In this document: one piece after another, positions 1-8,967 of the stretch
Position numbering within the stretch: position 1 is the stretch's first letter
Layout of the letters: each line of letters opens with the position of its first letter
Source: Rhizobiales bacterium Y(2018)
GTDB taxonomy: Bacteria > Pseudomonadota > Alphaproteobacteria > Rhizobiales > Aestuariivirgaceae
Direction: 5' to 3'
NCBI GenBank assembly: GCA_005502925.1
Contig: SCPD01000019.1
Coordinates: 1-64,000, forward strand
DNA length: 64,000 nucleotides
Position numbers and translations under genes: made by a program
Notes under the pieces: model-generated
What the model saw: the letters and a program-made list of their open reading frames with translations, nothing else
What the model was told of the DNA's origin: nothing
Databases searched by the model: none

Positions 1-104
1 GTGGTTCATCGATCCGACAGCCAGCCAACCGGCTCCGCGGGGCAGACCGCGGGGCCGGTCCCGTTCCAGAGGAACGGAACCAATATCGCACAAAACTTCC
101 ATGC

Positions 105-390
105 AAGGTGGCCGAAGGCCGGATGAGGGTGTTCTCTCAGCCTCTGTAGAAGCGCAAACGTGGGCAGTGTTGAAGCTTCGTCTCGTTGTTTTCTTGAAGA
201 GATGTCATCAACTGAACCAGCACCCTCATCCGCCCTATCGGGCACCTTCTCCCGCAAGCGGGAGAAGGGGGAAGTCGAGGGGGAATTCTGAGTCTCATTT
301 TAGAAGACGCGTCTCCAATCCGGGTTTCCGTGCAATTTCTCAGACATCCCGCAACTTTCCCCGGACGGCCCTGCGCGAGCGGGAGAAGAG
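105..390. repeat. Intergenic palindromic repeat region
   Basis: No gene is supported in bases 1-406. The stretch carries repeat sequence of a kind common between rhizobial genes. GGATGAGGGTG at 121-131 is the reverse complement of CACCCTCATCC at 221-231. An 11-bp stem-loop follows at 245-268 (CCTTCTCCCGC, AA, GCGGGAGAAGG), and a partial copy (GAGCGGGAGAAG) lies near 376-388. A second small hairpin is present near 37-55. The role is unknown; it may act as a transcript end or be a dispersed repeat. Confidence 0.55.
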
Positions 391-406
391 GAAATAGACG
401 GAAGCA

Positions 407-976
407 TCACACCCGCGCCAATGTCAGCGCCGCCTGGCGCGCCGCCGCCAGCGGATCATCGACGCCTTTGATATAGGCTTCGGTCACCGCGCCATCGAGC
501 AGGATGGTGATCTGGTCGGCGAGCAGCGCCCGGTTGCGGCGCTTGGCGTCGAGCATGGCAAAGATGCGCTGGCGCAGCGCTTTCTTATAAGTTTGCACGA
601 TCGCCTGCAGCTTGCCCGCTGGATCCGCCTCCTGCAGGCTCGCATGGATGAAGGAGCAGCCGCGATAGGTGGGGCTCCCGGCATTGCGGCCGAAATGGCT
701 GAAGAGGGCTGTGATGCGTTTCTCTTCCACTGTCTCCGACGCGATCACCTGATCGAGGCGGGCGAGGGCCTTCTCCGCCATCTCGCGATAGACCGCTTCG
801 GTGAGCGCCTCCTTGGACGGGAAGTTGTTGTAGAGCGTCATGCGCGCCACGCCCGCTTCCGCGGTCACTTCATTGATGCCGACATGCGCCACCCCGCGCG
901 CGGTGAAGAGCCGGCGCGCCGTGTCGATCAGCTTGCGCCGCCCTCCGCCCGTCACTTTCTCCTTGCCTTGCGTCAT
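407..976 (-). CDS. TetR/AcrR family transcriptional regulator
   Basis: This is a one-component repressor of about 189 residues, the usual TetR length. The N-terminal helix-turn-helix is clear: a GRRKLIDTARRLFTARG helix, then VAHVGINEVTAEAGVARMTLYNNFPSKEAL, matching the family pattern ending in Y-x-(H/N)-F-x-s-K-e-x-L. The C-terminal half is the variable ligand-binding domain. I chose the ATG at 976 over the TTG two codons upstream. The gene is divergent from the glutathione S-transferase gene, and a near-perfect palindrome lies in the short gap, so it probably controls itself and that gene. The ligand is unknown. Confidence 0.88.
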   Translation of the reverse strand: MTQGKEKVTGGGRRKLIDTARRLFTARGVAHVGINEVTAEAGVARMTLYNNFPSKEALTEAVYREMAEKALARLDQVIASETVEEKRITALFSHFGRNAGSPTYRGCSFIHASLQEADPAGKLQAIVQTYKKALRQRIFAMLDAKRRNRALLADQITILLDGAVTEAYIKGVDDPLAAARQAALTLARV

Positions 977-986
977 GGTCAAAATA

Positions 987-1006
987 TAGGTAGACTGATC
1001 TACCTA
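987..1006. promoter_or_regulatory. Palindromic operator candidate for the TetR regulator
   Basis: A 20-bp inverted repeat has 8-bp perfect arms, TAGGTAGA and TCTACCTA, separated by CTGA. It sits 10 bp upstream of the TetR start and about 28 bp before the divergent GST start. Size and placement are typical of TetR-family operators; binding is inferred. Confidence 0.6.
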
Positions 1007-1034
1007 ATCAATTGTCGGATTGAGGATGTCCACA

Positions 1035-1676
1035 ATGCCTCTCGTAAAACTTTGGTATTCGCCGGGCGCCTGTTCGCTGGCGCCGCATATGCTGTTGAAC
1101 GAGATCGGCCATGATTTCGAGCCGATCCGGGTGCCGATCCGTGAGGGCGCCCATCTGACCGAGGATTTCATACGCCTCAACCCGAAGAAACGCCTGCCGG
1201 TCCTGGCGCTCGACGGTGAGGTGATCACCGAGCTTCCCGCCATCGCCCTCGCCATCTCGCAGCTGGCGCCGCAGCTTCATTTGATGGGCAAGACGCCGCT
1301 CGGGCAGGCGCGCGTGCTCGAATGGCTGAACTGGCTGTCGGGCACCGTGCATGGTCAGGCCTATGGCGGCGTGTGGCGGCCGCAACGTTTCGCTGACGAT
1401 GAGGCGCTTCATCCGGCGATCACCGCCAAGGGGCGGCAGACGGTGGCCGACTGCTACGCCATGATCGACGCCAAGCTCATCGGCCCTTACGCGGTGGGTG
1501 ACGGGCCGACGGCGGCGGATGCATTTCTCTATGTGCTCTATCGCTGGGGTGTCGGCATCGGCCTCGACATGCGCGGTGCTTACGCCAACTTCACCCGCTT
1601 CGCCGAAAACCTGGCGCAACGCCCGTCGCTGCAGCGCGCCATCGCAACGGAAGGCCTGGCGCCGCTAGCGGTATAA
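1035..1676 (+). CDS. Glutathione S-transferase family protein
   Basis: The product is a cytosolic GST of about 213 residues. The thioredoxin-like N-terminal domain reads LVKLWYSPGACSLAPHMLLNEIG, with the S/C-x-x-P active-site region of beta-class bacterial GSTs, followed by LNPKKRLPVLALDGEVITELPAI (cis-Pro and the glutathione-binding E-[LS] turn). The C-terminal domain is all helical. The start at the ATG at 1035 puts the conserved beta strand at residue 3; earlier TTG (1020) and ATG (1026) codons are possible. The gene is divergent from TetR, so it may respond to an electrophile or xenobiotic sensed by that repressor. Confidence 0.88.
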   Translation: MPLVKLWYSPGACSLAPHMLLNEIGHDFEPIRVPIREGAHLTEDFIRLNPKKRLPVLALDGEVITELPAIALAISQLAPQLHLMGKTPLGQARVLEWLNWLSGTVHGQAYGGVWRPQRFADDEALHPAITAKGRQTVADCYAMIDAKLIGPYAVGDGPTAADAFLYVLYRWGVGIGLDMRGAYANFTRFAENLAQRPSLQRAIATEGLAPLAV

Positions 1677-1700
1677 CCCGATCCCGCGGTAATAGGGGGC

Positions 1701-2423
1701 ATGACTGATCTCGATCTGCTCGATCTCGAAGGCCGCACCCTCTATGTCCTGACGCCCGAGGGGCGCATCGCGCGCGAAAACGATCCGGCCCGCTCGGCCG
1801 GCCCGCAATTCTGGTTCGCCAGCTGCGCAGCCGGCACTGTCGCGCGGCTGCACCGGACTCTGGCGCCCGACACTGCTGCCGAGATCGAAGCGCTCGTCGC
1901 GCAGGAGCCGCCTTTCGACGAACCGGGCGCGCTGCCCCGTTTCATCGCGGACTATGAGAGGCTGCTTCCCGGCGCCGAGCTCAGCCGCGAGCTTGTTCAT
2001 GAGCTGCCGCATAGCCTCCAGGTGGAGAATGACGCAAGACTGATCACCTCGGGAAGCGAGGAGGGCGCCCGCTTCATGGCCGCCGTCGTGAAGGTCGGCA
2101 TGCCGCGCAATCTCGTCGATCTGCGTATGCGCGTGCCGGAGGATCTCTGGGCGCCCTGGGTGATGCTGATGGTGGACGGCGAAGTCGCGTCCATGGCGTT
2201 CGCCGCACGCCTTTCCGATGACGGCGCCGAGCTCGGCCTCGCCACCGTGCCGAAATTCCGCGGCCGTGGTCTGGCGCGTCTGGTCACCGCCGCCTGGAGC
2301 AACCTGCCTGCGCTCAAGACGCGCCAGCTCTTCTACGGCGCCGATCACGACAATCTCGCTTCTGGGCATGTCATCGCGCAACTGGGTCTGCGCCGCATCG
2401 GCGTCAGCATCAGGCTCACATGA
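1701..2423 (+). CDS. GNAT family N-acetyltransferase
   Basis: The C-terminal third has the acetyl-CoA binding signature of GNAT enzymes: AELGLATVPKFRGRGLARLVTAAW, with the R-G-x-G-x-A pyrophosphate loop, then an H-DN-x-AS segment and a final strand. The N-terminal 120 residues are less conserved. The substrate cannot be told from the sequence. The gene starts 24 bp after the GST stop and is probably co-transcribed with it. Confidence 0.75.
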   Translation: MTDLDLLDLEGRTLYVLTPEGRIARENDPARSAGPQFWFASCAAGTVARLHRTLAPDTAAEIEALVAQEPPFDEPGALPRFIADYERLLPGAELSRELVHELPHSLQVENDARLITSGSEEGARFMAAVVKVGMPRNLVDLRMRVPEDLWAPWVMLMVDGEVASMAFAARLSDDGAELGLATVPKFRGRGLARLVTAAWSNLPALKTRQLFYGADHDNLASGHVIAQLGLRRIGVSIRLT

Positions 2424-2507
2424 CAGACGAACAACCCACCCCTTGATCCGTCGCCCAAAAACTACCTAAAGTCATATACGAGGTGTTTGTGGGGACGCGT
2501 GCCGGGC

Positions 2508-3440
2508 ATGCCTGCGTATAATCTGATCATCATTCAGGTGCCGAAGCGCCAGCAGCTCTCCGATTTCCTCACCATCCGCAACATGATGTATGGCCGCGCA
2601 ACCGACATCGACGTGCATGTCCTGTCGGTCGCCGAGCCGCCGCCGGCGGGCTTCTGGCCGAAGATGGCCGAGCGGCCGTCGCTCATATTTTCACCGATCC
2701 CCGTGCCCCTCGATCCGCGTTTGCGCGGCGCCCGGCTGATGGCCGCCAAGATCCCGAAATCCGAAGAGCTCCGGCGCCTGCGCATCGCGGGACTGCCGGT
2801 GCCCGAGACCTTGCCGATCACGCCGGATCTCAGGCTCGATGCCGGCAAATGGGGACCGTTCACGGTGATCAAGCCGGATGTCGGCTATCGGGGCCGCGGC
2901 GTCGCGCTCAAGCGCACGCGCTTCGTGCGCTGGACCGACACGTCACGACTGCCGGAGGACGATCCACGCCGTGGCCGGCTGATGCTCGCCCAACGCTATA
3001 TTCATACCGGACCCCGTACCTGCTGCTATCGCGTCATGACCGTGCTCGGCCGCATCATCTATGCCATGCGCTCCCTCGCCAGCGCGGAGGCACCGCGGCT
3101 CGATCCGGACGGCGAGGATGATTTCGAGCTCGAAGTCGCGGCCAATGGTGTCGCCCGCCGGCTCGACCTCATCGAGGACGCTGATATACTGGCGCTCGCC
3201 CGCGCGGTCGCGGCCAAGCTCACCTATGTGCCGGTCTTCGGCATCGACATCATCCGTGAGGAGGGTACCGGCCGGCTTTATGTGCTCGAGCTCAATTCGA
3301 GCGGCCGCACCTGGCATCTCTCCTCCGACCACGGCCTCGGCCATCAGCGCGATCATGGCCTCGATTATTACGGCCAGTTCGACGCGCTCGGGCAGATCAC
3401 CGACGCCTTGATCGAGGCGACGCGCAAGCTTGCGGTGTGA
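2508..3440 (+). CDS. ATP-grasp domain protein
   Basis: A protein of about 310 residues with an ATP-grasp fold. The region GPFTVIKPDVGYRGRGVALKR matches the lysine and glycine-rich ATP-binding loop, and VFGIDIIREEGTGRLYVLELNSSGRTWH near the end matches the metal-binding D-x(n)-E-x-N pattern of ATP-grasp ligases. The family joins carboxylates to amines or thiols, but the substrate here is unknown. I start at the ATG at 2508; the frame is open to a TTG at 2487. It stands alone, about 65 bp after the GNAT gene. Confidence 0.7.
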   Translation: MPAYNLIIIQVPKRQQLSDFLTIRNMMYGRATDIDVHVLSVAEPPPAGFWPKMAERPSLIFSPIPVPLDPRLRGARLMAAKIPKSEELRRLRIAGLPVPETLPITPDLRLDAGKWGPFTVIKPDVGYRGRGVALKRTRFVRWTDTSRLPEDDPRRGRLMLAQRYIHTGPRTCCYRVMTVLGRIIYAMRSLASAEAPRLDPDGEDDFELEVAANGVARRLDLIEDADILALARAVAAKLTYVPVFGIDIIREEGTGRLYVLELNSSGRTWHLSSDHGLGHQRDHGLDYYGQFDALGQITDALIEATRKLAV

Positions 3441-3538
3441 CGACATCAAGCCGTTGCGTTTTCATCGGCCTGTCATAGCGATGAGATGTGGCGCGCTTAA
3501 GCGGCGTCTCCATTCACTGAAAAGACTGGAGGCCTCTC

Positions 3539-4587
3539 ATGTTGAACCGTCGCGGATTATTGAAACTGTCCGGCGCTGCCGCCCTGGTTGCGCCCTTTGC
3601 CGGCTTCGCCGCGCGCGAGGCTCAGGCGCAAGGCGGCCCGCTGTTCAAATTCGGCATCGTCGCCGACCCGCAATATGCGCCTTTCCCGCCTGGAGCATAA
3701 TGCGCCAAGACGGTACGTCTTGGCGAAAACATTATGCTCAGATTCAAAGCGCCGATCACGTTCATGACTTTTGACGGAATCGTCAAAAGTCATCGTGATC
3801 GGTGACCAACGGCACGCGCTATTACGCCAACAGCCTGTGGAAGCTGGACGAGGCGGTGAAGGCGCTGAACGGCGAGGAGCTGCGCTTCGTCGCCACATTG
3901 GGCGATATCATCGACCGCCATTGGCAGAGCTATGACGACATCCTGCCGATCTATGACCGGCTGAAGCACGAGCACTTCTTCGTGCTCGGCAATCACGATT
4001 ACGAAGTGGCGCCGGATTATCTCCATGCCGTGCTGCGCCAGGTCGGCCTGAAGCGTTCTTATTACGACTTCGCCGGCGGCGGCTATCGCTTCCTGGTCAT
4101 CGACGGCAATGACGTGTCGACCTTCGCGCCCCCTGTCGGCGATCCGCGCCGCGCGCTCGCCGCCGAACGCCTGGCGAAGCTCACCGAGGCCAAGGCGGCG
4201 AATGCGCAAGTGTGGAACGGATCGCTCAGCGATGAGCAGTTCGCCTGGATGGAGCAGACCATTGTCGCCGCGAAGGCGGCCAAGGAGCGCGTCATCGTGC
4301 TCGGCCATTACCCGGTCTATCCCGCCAATGAGCACAATCTGTGGGACAGCGAGCGCATCGTCGATCTTCTGACCAGCCACGATCATGTCGTCGCCTATCT
4401 CAACGGCCACAACCATGCCGGCAACTATGGCGAGCTCAAGGGCAAGCATTTCGTGAATTTCAAGGGCATGGTCGAGACGCCGGCCACGACCGCTTATGCG
4501 ATCGTCGCCGTCCATGACGACCGCATCGAGATCCAGGGTGTCGGCCGCGAGGAGAGCCGCACGCTGAAGATCGGCGCGGTGGGTTAG
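3539..4587 (+). pseudogene. Tat-exported ADPRM-like metallophosphoesterase, split by a palindromic insertion
   Basis: The ATG at 3539 opens a twin-arginine signal (NRRGLLKLSG, then a hydrophobic stretch and AQA), followed by FGIVADPQYA, whose D-x-Q is typical of manganese-dependent ADP-ribose/CDP-alcohol diphosphatase-like enzymes. The frame stops at TAA 3698-3700 inside an inserted palindromic element. The rest of the enzyme resumes in another frame from codon GTG 3802: TLGDIID, LGNHDYE, LGHYPVYP and NGHNHAG supply the other metal ligands of a calcineurin-like fold. Removing exactly 3692-3801 (110 bp) restores one frame of about 312 codons. A product started at 3802 would lack the signal and the first metal ligand, so the gene is most likely inactive. 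Confidence 0.82.
3692..3801. mobile_element. MITE-like double-hairpin element inserted in the phosphoesterase gene
   Basis: This non-coding segment has two long hairpins. In the first, GAGCATAATG (3693-3702) pairs with CATTATGCTC (3730-3739), enclosing a perfect 10-bp stem CGCCAAGACG/CGTCTTGGCG. In the second, a 13-bp perfect stem (3764-3776 with 3781-3793) is flanked by GATCACG/CGTGATC. The layout resembles the dispersed GAGCATGAT...GATCATGCTC elements of rhizobial genomes, which I know from general familiarity. No transposase is encoded. Deleting 110 bp rejoins the gene in frame; the exact ends and any target duplication are unresolved. Confidence 0.72.
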
Positions 4588-4666
4588 GTCTATCGCCTCT
4601 TGTGGCCCGCTGAGATTCTGCACTATCGTCGCGTCAGTATCTCGGGGGCTACGGGGTTCTCGACCG

Positions 4667-5965
4667 ATGAGCAACGCATCCACACCCTCAGACGCGGTGG
4701 CGGGCCACCGCGACCGCAAGCGCGTGGTCTGGGCCGGCATCGTCGGCAATGTGATGGAATGGTACGATTTCGCCATTTACGGCTTCTTCGCCCGCACCAT
4801 CGGTAGCCTTTATTTCCCGTCCGAGGACCCGCGCACCTCGCTTCTCGCCGCTTATGCGGTCTTCGCCGTCGGCTTCTTCATGCGGCCTCTCGGCGCCATT
4901 CTCTTCGGCCATATCGGCGACCGGGTCGGCCGCGGCCCGGCCTTGCTGTGGTCGGTGGTGGCGATGGCGATACCCACACTTTTCATGGGCCTGTTGCCGA
5001 CCTATGCCGATATCGGCATCTGGGCGTCGATCCTGATGCTGCTCTGCCGCATGATGCAGGGCCTGGCGGTGGGTGGCGAATTTACCAGCTCCGCCGTCTT
5101 CCTGGCCGAGACGGCGCAACCCGGACGGCGCGGAGCTGCGGCGGCCTGGGCGACTTTCGGCGCCACTGGCGGCATATTGCTCGGCTCCGCCGTCGGCGCC
5201 CTTGTCCTCAACATCTTGCCGCTCGAAGAGGTGGTGGCCTGGGGTTGGCGCGTGCCGTTCCTGTTCGGCGTGCTGGTGGGCGTGGCGGGTTTCCTGTTGC
5301 GCCGGCGTATGGAGTTCGACAAGCCGGCGGCCACGGAAGGCTCGCCGCTGATGAAGGCCTTGCGCGAGCATCCGGTCGCGATGCTGCAGGCGGTGAGCAT
5401 CAGCCTCGTCAATGCCGTCGCCTTCTATCTGATCTTCGTCTACCTCGTCACCTGGCTGAAGCTCGCTGCCGATATGGGTGCCCGCACCGCGCTGCAGATC
5501 AACTCGCTCAATATGGTGATCCTGCTCGGCGTCGTTCTCGTCATGGCGCGGCTTTCCGACCGCATCGGCCGTAAGCCGATCCTGGCCGGCGCCTCGATCG
5601 GGCTACTCATTTTCTCCTGGCCGCTGTTCACGCTGATGCAGACGGGTGAGGTCCTTTATGTCTTTCTCGGCCAGATGGGCTTCACCTTGCTCATCGGGTC
5701 TTATGGCGCTGTCAATGCCATAGCGCTCTGCGAAGTGTTTCCGCGCGAGGTGCGCTGCTCGGCGGTGTCCGCCGCTTACAATCTCGCTTTCGGCCTCGCC
5801 GGCGGCACCGCGCCGGCGGTCGCCACCTGGCTCATCGACACGACCGGCGATTTCACCATGCCCGCTTTCTACATCATGGCCTGCGCCGCTATCTCGGCCG
5901 CCGCGGCGTTGTCGGTGCGCGAAAGCCGCAGCCGGGAACTGCAGGACGAGGCGATCGCGGCGTAA
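4667..5965 (+). CDS. MFS transporter, metabolite:H+ symporter (MHS) type
   Basis: A 432-residue integral membrane protein with about 12 hydrophobic segments. The start VVWAGIVGNVMEWYDFAIYGFFA is the hallmark of the MHS subfamily (ProP, KgtP, ShiA relatives). Loop motifs GHIGDRVGRGPALL and ARLSDRIGRKPIL match the MFS D-R-x-G-R motif in both halves. The family imports small organic acids or osmolytes with protons; the substrate is unknown. It stands alone, followed by a repeat doublet. Confidence 0.88.
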   Translation: MSNASTPSDAVAGHRDRKRVVWAGIVGNVMEWYDFAIYGFFARTIGSLYFPSEDPRTSLLAAYAVFAVGFFMRPLGAILFGHIGDRVGRGPALLWSVVAMAIPTLFMGLLPTYADIGIWASILMLLCRMMQGLAVGGEFTSSAVFLAETAQPGRRGAAAAWATFGATGGILLGSAVGALVLNILPLEEVVAWGWRVPFLFGVLVGVAGFLLRRRMEFDKPAATEGSPLMKALREHPVAMLQAVSISLVNAVAFYLIFVYLVTWLKLAADMGARTALQINSLNMVILLGVVLVMARLSDRIGRKPILAGASIGLLIFSWPLFTLMQTGEVLYVFLGQMGFTLLIGSYGAVNAIALCEVFPREVRCSAVSAAYNLAFGLAGGTAPAVATWLIDTTGDFTMPAFYIMACAAISAAAALSVRESRSRELQDEAIAA

Positions 5966-5988
5966 GAGAGACGCCCCTTTCTTCAACC

Positions 5989-6088
5989 GTCATCCCGGCG
6001 AAAGCCGGGATCCATTAAACTCCGGCAAATCAGGCAGCGCTGCCCGCGCTGCGCGAATTTAATAGGCCCCGACTTTCGTCGGGGTGAC
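5989..6088. repeat. REP-like hairpin doublet
   Basis: Two hairpins face each other. The first, ATCCCGGC-GAAA-GCCGGGAT (5992-6011), has a GNRA loop; the second is CCCCGAC-TTTC-GTCGGGG (6067-6084). GTCA on the left outer edge and TGAC on the right make the pair an inverted doublet. It lies between two convergent genes (MFS and oxidoreductase) and may end both transcripts. Confidence 0.6.
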
Positions 6089-6102
6089 AGAGAATAATAG
6101 CG

Positions 6103-7125
6103 CTACCGCCACCCGAGCCCTGGCGCGACATGTTTCAGGATCGCTCCGATGACATGCGCATTGTAGTCGACGCCGAGCTGGTTCGGCACGGTGAGGAGCA
6201 GCGTGTCGGCTTCGGCGATGGCTTCGTCCTTGGCCAGCTCCTTCACCAGCACATCGGGTTCGGCGGCGTAATTGCGCCCGAAGATGGCGCGCGTATCCGC
6301 CTCGATGAAGCCGATCTGATCGCTCGACGGATTGCCCTGGCCGAAATAGGCGCGGTCGCGGTCATCCATCAGCGCGAAGATGCTGCGGCTGACCGAGACG
6401 CGCGGCTCCCGCGTATGTCCGGCGGCCTTCCAGGCTGCGCGATAGGCGCGGATCTGCTCGGCCTGCTGGATATGGAACGGCTTGCCGCTTTCGTCGAATT
6501 TGAGCGTCGAGCTCTGCAGATTCATGCCGAGCTTCGCCGCCCATTCGGCGGTGGCGTTGGTGGCCGCCCCCCACCAGATGCGCGGCAGGAGGCCTTCGGA
6601 CAAGGGCTCGACGCGCAGCAGCCCCGGCGGGTTGGGGAACATCGGCCGCGGATTGGGCTCAGCGAACCCCTTGCCCTGCAGAAGCTGGAGGAACACTTCC
6701 GTATGCTGCCTGGCCATGTCGGCGTCGCCTTTGCCTTGCGGAGGCACATAGCCGAAATAGCGCCAGCCATCGATGACCTGTTCGGGCGACCCGCGGCTCA
6801 GCCCCAGTTGCAGGCGCCCGCGGGAGATGAGGTCGGCCGAGCCCGCATCCTCCACCATGTAGAAGGGGTTCTCGTAGCGCATGTCGATGACGGCGGTGCC
6901 GATCTCGATGCGCTTCGTCCGGGCGCCGATGGCCGCGAGCAGCGGGAAAGGCGAGGCGAGCTGGCGGGCGAAATGATGGACGCGGAAATAGGCGCCGTCG
7001 GCGTCCAGCTCCTCCGCCGCCACCGCCAGGTCGATCGACTGCAGCAGCGCGTCGGCCGCCGAGCGGGTCTGCGACTGCGACGAGGGCGTCCAATGCCCGA
7101 AGGAAAGGAATCCGATTTTTTTCAT
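6103..7125 (-). CDS. LLM class flavin-dependent oxidoreductase
   Basis: The 340-residue product is a bacterial luciferase-like monooxygenase. MKKIGFLSFGHW is the first beta strand; AYFRVHHFARQLASPFPLLAAIGARTKRIEIGTAVIDMRYENPFYMVEDAGSADLISRGRLQLGLSRGSPE is the conserved flavin-binding barrel segment of this family. It would use reduced FMN supplied by a partner reductase. The start is ATG 7125; the open frame upstream to 7452 has no homologous look. No pathway is indicated by the neighbours. Confidence 0.85.
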   Translation of the reverse strand: MKKIGFLSFGHWTPSSQSQTRSAADALLQSIDLAVAAEELDADGAYFRVHHFARQLASPFPLLAAIGARTKRIEIGTAVIDMRYENPFYMVEDAGSADLISRGRLQLGLSRGSPEQVIDGWRYFGYVPPQGKGDADMARQHTEVFLQLLQGKGFAEPNPRPMFPNPPGLLRVEPLSEGLLPRIWWGAATNATAEWAAKLGMNLQSSTLKFDESGKPFHIQQAEQIRAYRAAWKAAGHTREPRVSVSRSIFALMDDRDRAYFGQGNPSSDQIGFIEADTRAIFGRNYAAEPDVLVKELAKDEAIAEADTLLLTVPNQLGVDYNAHVIGAILKHVAPGLGWR

Positions 7126-7223
7126 GACGATACCTGAACTGATGACGCGCTTAGGTGGGCCCGGCGCCCCCGATCCGCAAGGGCGCCGGATGAGGAGCTG
7201 GAATGCGTCAGGCGAAAAGCCGG

Positions 7224-8171
7224 TCAGTTCCGGATGACGATCAGCGGTCCGATCCGGTTGGTCGTGACGCCCAGCGCCTGCTCGAGGAAGGCCAGTGCCG
7301 CATCCGTGTCGGTGACCGCCATCGTGCCGCTGACCCGCCGCCCCGCCAGCCCGCTGCCGGCGATCACGATCCGGCCCGCGAAATGACGGCGCATCTCTTC
7401 GACCACATAGGAGAGCGGCGCATTGTCGACGACCAGCTGGCCGCGCCGCCACGCCGCCGCCAGCATGCTGTCCTTGTCCTTGACCGTGCTGGCGCGGCTC
7501 GCATGGTCATAGGCGGCCTGCTCGCCTTCCGTAACGCGCAGCGATGTATCCTTGCCGTCCGCCAGCTCGACCAGCACCGCATGCTGGGTGACCGTGACAT
7601 CCGTTTCCGTGTCGCCGAGCCGCACGTCGAACGCGGTGCCGAGCGCGGTGATCCGGACATCGCCGGCCTCGACCGTGAAGGGACGGCCGGCATCGGGTGC
7701 CACTTCGAAGAAGGCTTGGCCGCGCAGCAGACGCACGACCCTGCCTTCATCCGTGAAGTCATGCGCGATCGCCGATGACGCATTCAGCTGCACGCTGGTG
7801 CCGTCCGCGAGCGTGATCACCGGCATGTCGCCGCTGCCCGACATCGCATCGGCGGTAAGGCGCATCGGACCGTCGAGCATCACGAACAGCGCGCCGGCCG
7901 TGGCCAGAGCAAGGATGCAGCCGACGATCGGCTTGGCCGCGCTGCGTCGTTTCACCTTGAGATCGCGCAACGTTGGATCGGAGGCGATGGCCATCCGCGC
8001 CTCGCCCATCAGGCGTTCGGCCGCCTCATAGGCGCGCCGGTTCTCCGGATCGCGGCTCAGCCACGCCGCGAAGGCCGCATCGTCGGCGCCGGCTTCCCGG
8101 TTGCGCAGCAGCCAGCCGGCCGCCTCTTCATGGCGTTTGCGCTGTGCCTGCGTGGCTCGTTTGCCCGGCAT
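7224..8171 (-). CDS. FecR-type anti-sigma factor
   Basis: This 315-residue inner-membrane protein relays a TonB-receptor signal to the ECF sigma factor. Residues 10-60 form the FecR N-terminal domain (EEAAGWLLRNREAG, FAAWLSRDPENRRAYEAAERL), which binds sigma in the cytoplasm. One membrane span lies near residues 79-97. The periplasmic FecR domain follows (ITLADGTSVQLNASSAIAHDF, LLRGQAFFEVA, VTALGTAFDV-like). The C-terminal part (LSYVVEEMRRHFAGRIVI, ALAFLEQALGV) resembles an STN domain and would contact the receptor. It starts 34 bp after the sigma gene and is surely co-transcribed. Confidence 0.9.
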   Translation of the reverse strand: MPGKRATQAQRKRHEEAAGWLLRNREAGADDAAFAAWLSRDPENRRAYEAAERLMGEARMAIASDPTLRDLKVKRRSAAKPIVGCILALATAGALFVMLDGPMRLTADAMSGSGDMPVITLADGTSVQLNASSAIAHDFTDEGRVVRLLRGQAFFEVAPDAGRPFTVEAGDVRITALGTAFDVRLGDTETDVTVTQHAVLVELADGKDTSLRVTEGEQAAYDHASRASTVKDKDSMLAAAWRRGQLVVDNAPLSYVVEEMRRHFAGRIVIAGSGLAGRRVSGTMAVTDTDAALAFLEQALGVTTNRIGPLIVIRN

Positions 8172-8205
8172 GTAGGCTATTCCAGATCCTGCGGAAGGAC
8201 GAAGC

Positions 8206-8778
8206 TCAATATCCTTGAACGGACGGCTCCACCTCTATCGAGACCAGCCGGTCGAGGCAATGAGCGAGCGCGCGGCGCAAGTGCCGGTCGACCATGTTGC
8301 GCGAGATATTGAGCTTGCCGGCGATCTCGTCGGGCGACAGATGGTGAAGCCGGTGCAGGATGAAGACGGCGCGCCTGCGTTCCGGCAATTCGCCGATCGC
8401 CTGGCGCAGGACCGCGACGCGCGCCTCGATCTCGAGCGCCCGGTCGGGAGCCGCACTTTCCGCCGCGATGAACTGCGCTTCCTGCTCGGTGCCGGAAAAC
8501 AGGCGCGCCTCGAAGCGTTCGCGCCGGCACCGGTCGGTGCAGTGATTGGCGGCCGCCCGGCACAGATAGGATCTGATGCATCTTTTGTCCCGCAGCAGGT
8601 TCGGCTGCGCGGCGAGTTTCAGATAGAGATCGTGAACGATATCGAATGCGCTGGCGCTCGACCGGCGGCGGCCGGCCGCCGCGACGATATCGTCGTAATA
8701 TTCCTCGATGGCGCGATTCAGCAAATCGCTGCCGTCGACATCGTTTATGCAGGAAACAAAGCCAGATTGGGATGGCAT
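8206..8778 (-). CDS. ECF sigma factor, FecI type
   Basis: A 190-residue extracytoplasmic-function sigma factor. Region 2 is at about residues 22-80 (AIEEYYDDIVAAAGR, SAFDIVHDLYLKLAAQP, SYLCRAAANHCTDRCRRER). Region 4 is near the end (LPERRRAVFILHRLHHLSPDEIAGKLNISRNMVDRHLRRAL), which recognises the -35 element. With the FecR gene and an STN-bearing TonB receptor upstream, this forms a FecAIR-type cell-surface signalling set that should turn on the iron uptake genes at 8.9-16.2 kb. Confidence 0.9.
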   Translation of the reverse strand: MPSQSGFVSCINDVDGSDLLNRAIEEYYDDIVAAAGRRRSSASAFDIVHDLYLKLAAQPNLLRDKRCIRSYLCRAAANHCTDRCRRERFEARLFSGTEQEAQFIAAESAAPDRALEIEARVAVLRQAIGELPERRRAVFILHRLHHLSPDEIAGKLNISRNMVDRHLRRALAHCLDRLVSIEVEPSVQGY

Positions 8779-8967
8779 CGCTTCTACCTGGACCGCTCGC
8801 GGCGGACACGCTGACGTCCAGTGGCTTTGAACAAGGACGCGCTGTCTTCAGCACTCCCCTATTCCACTCGCTTCCAATCCGTCGGCACTCGCCGATTAAT
8901 ATCCCGTCACACGCAAGCGACGGTCGTCCGTGCTTAGCGGAGCGATATGGCAAATGCAAGAGCGCCA

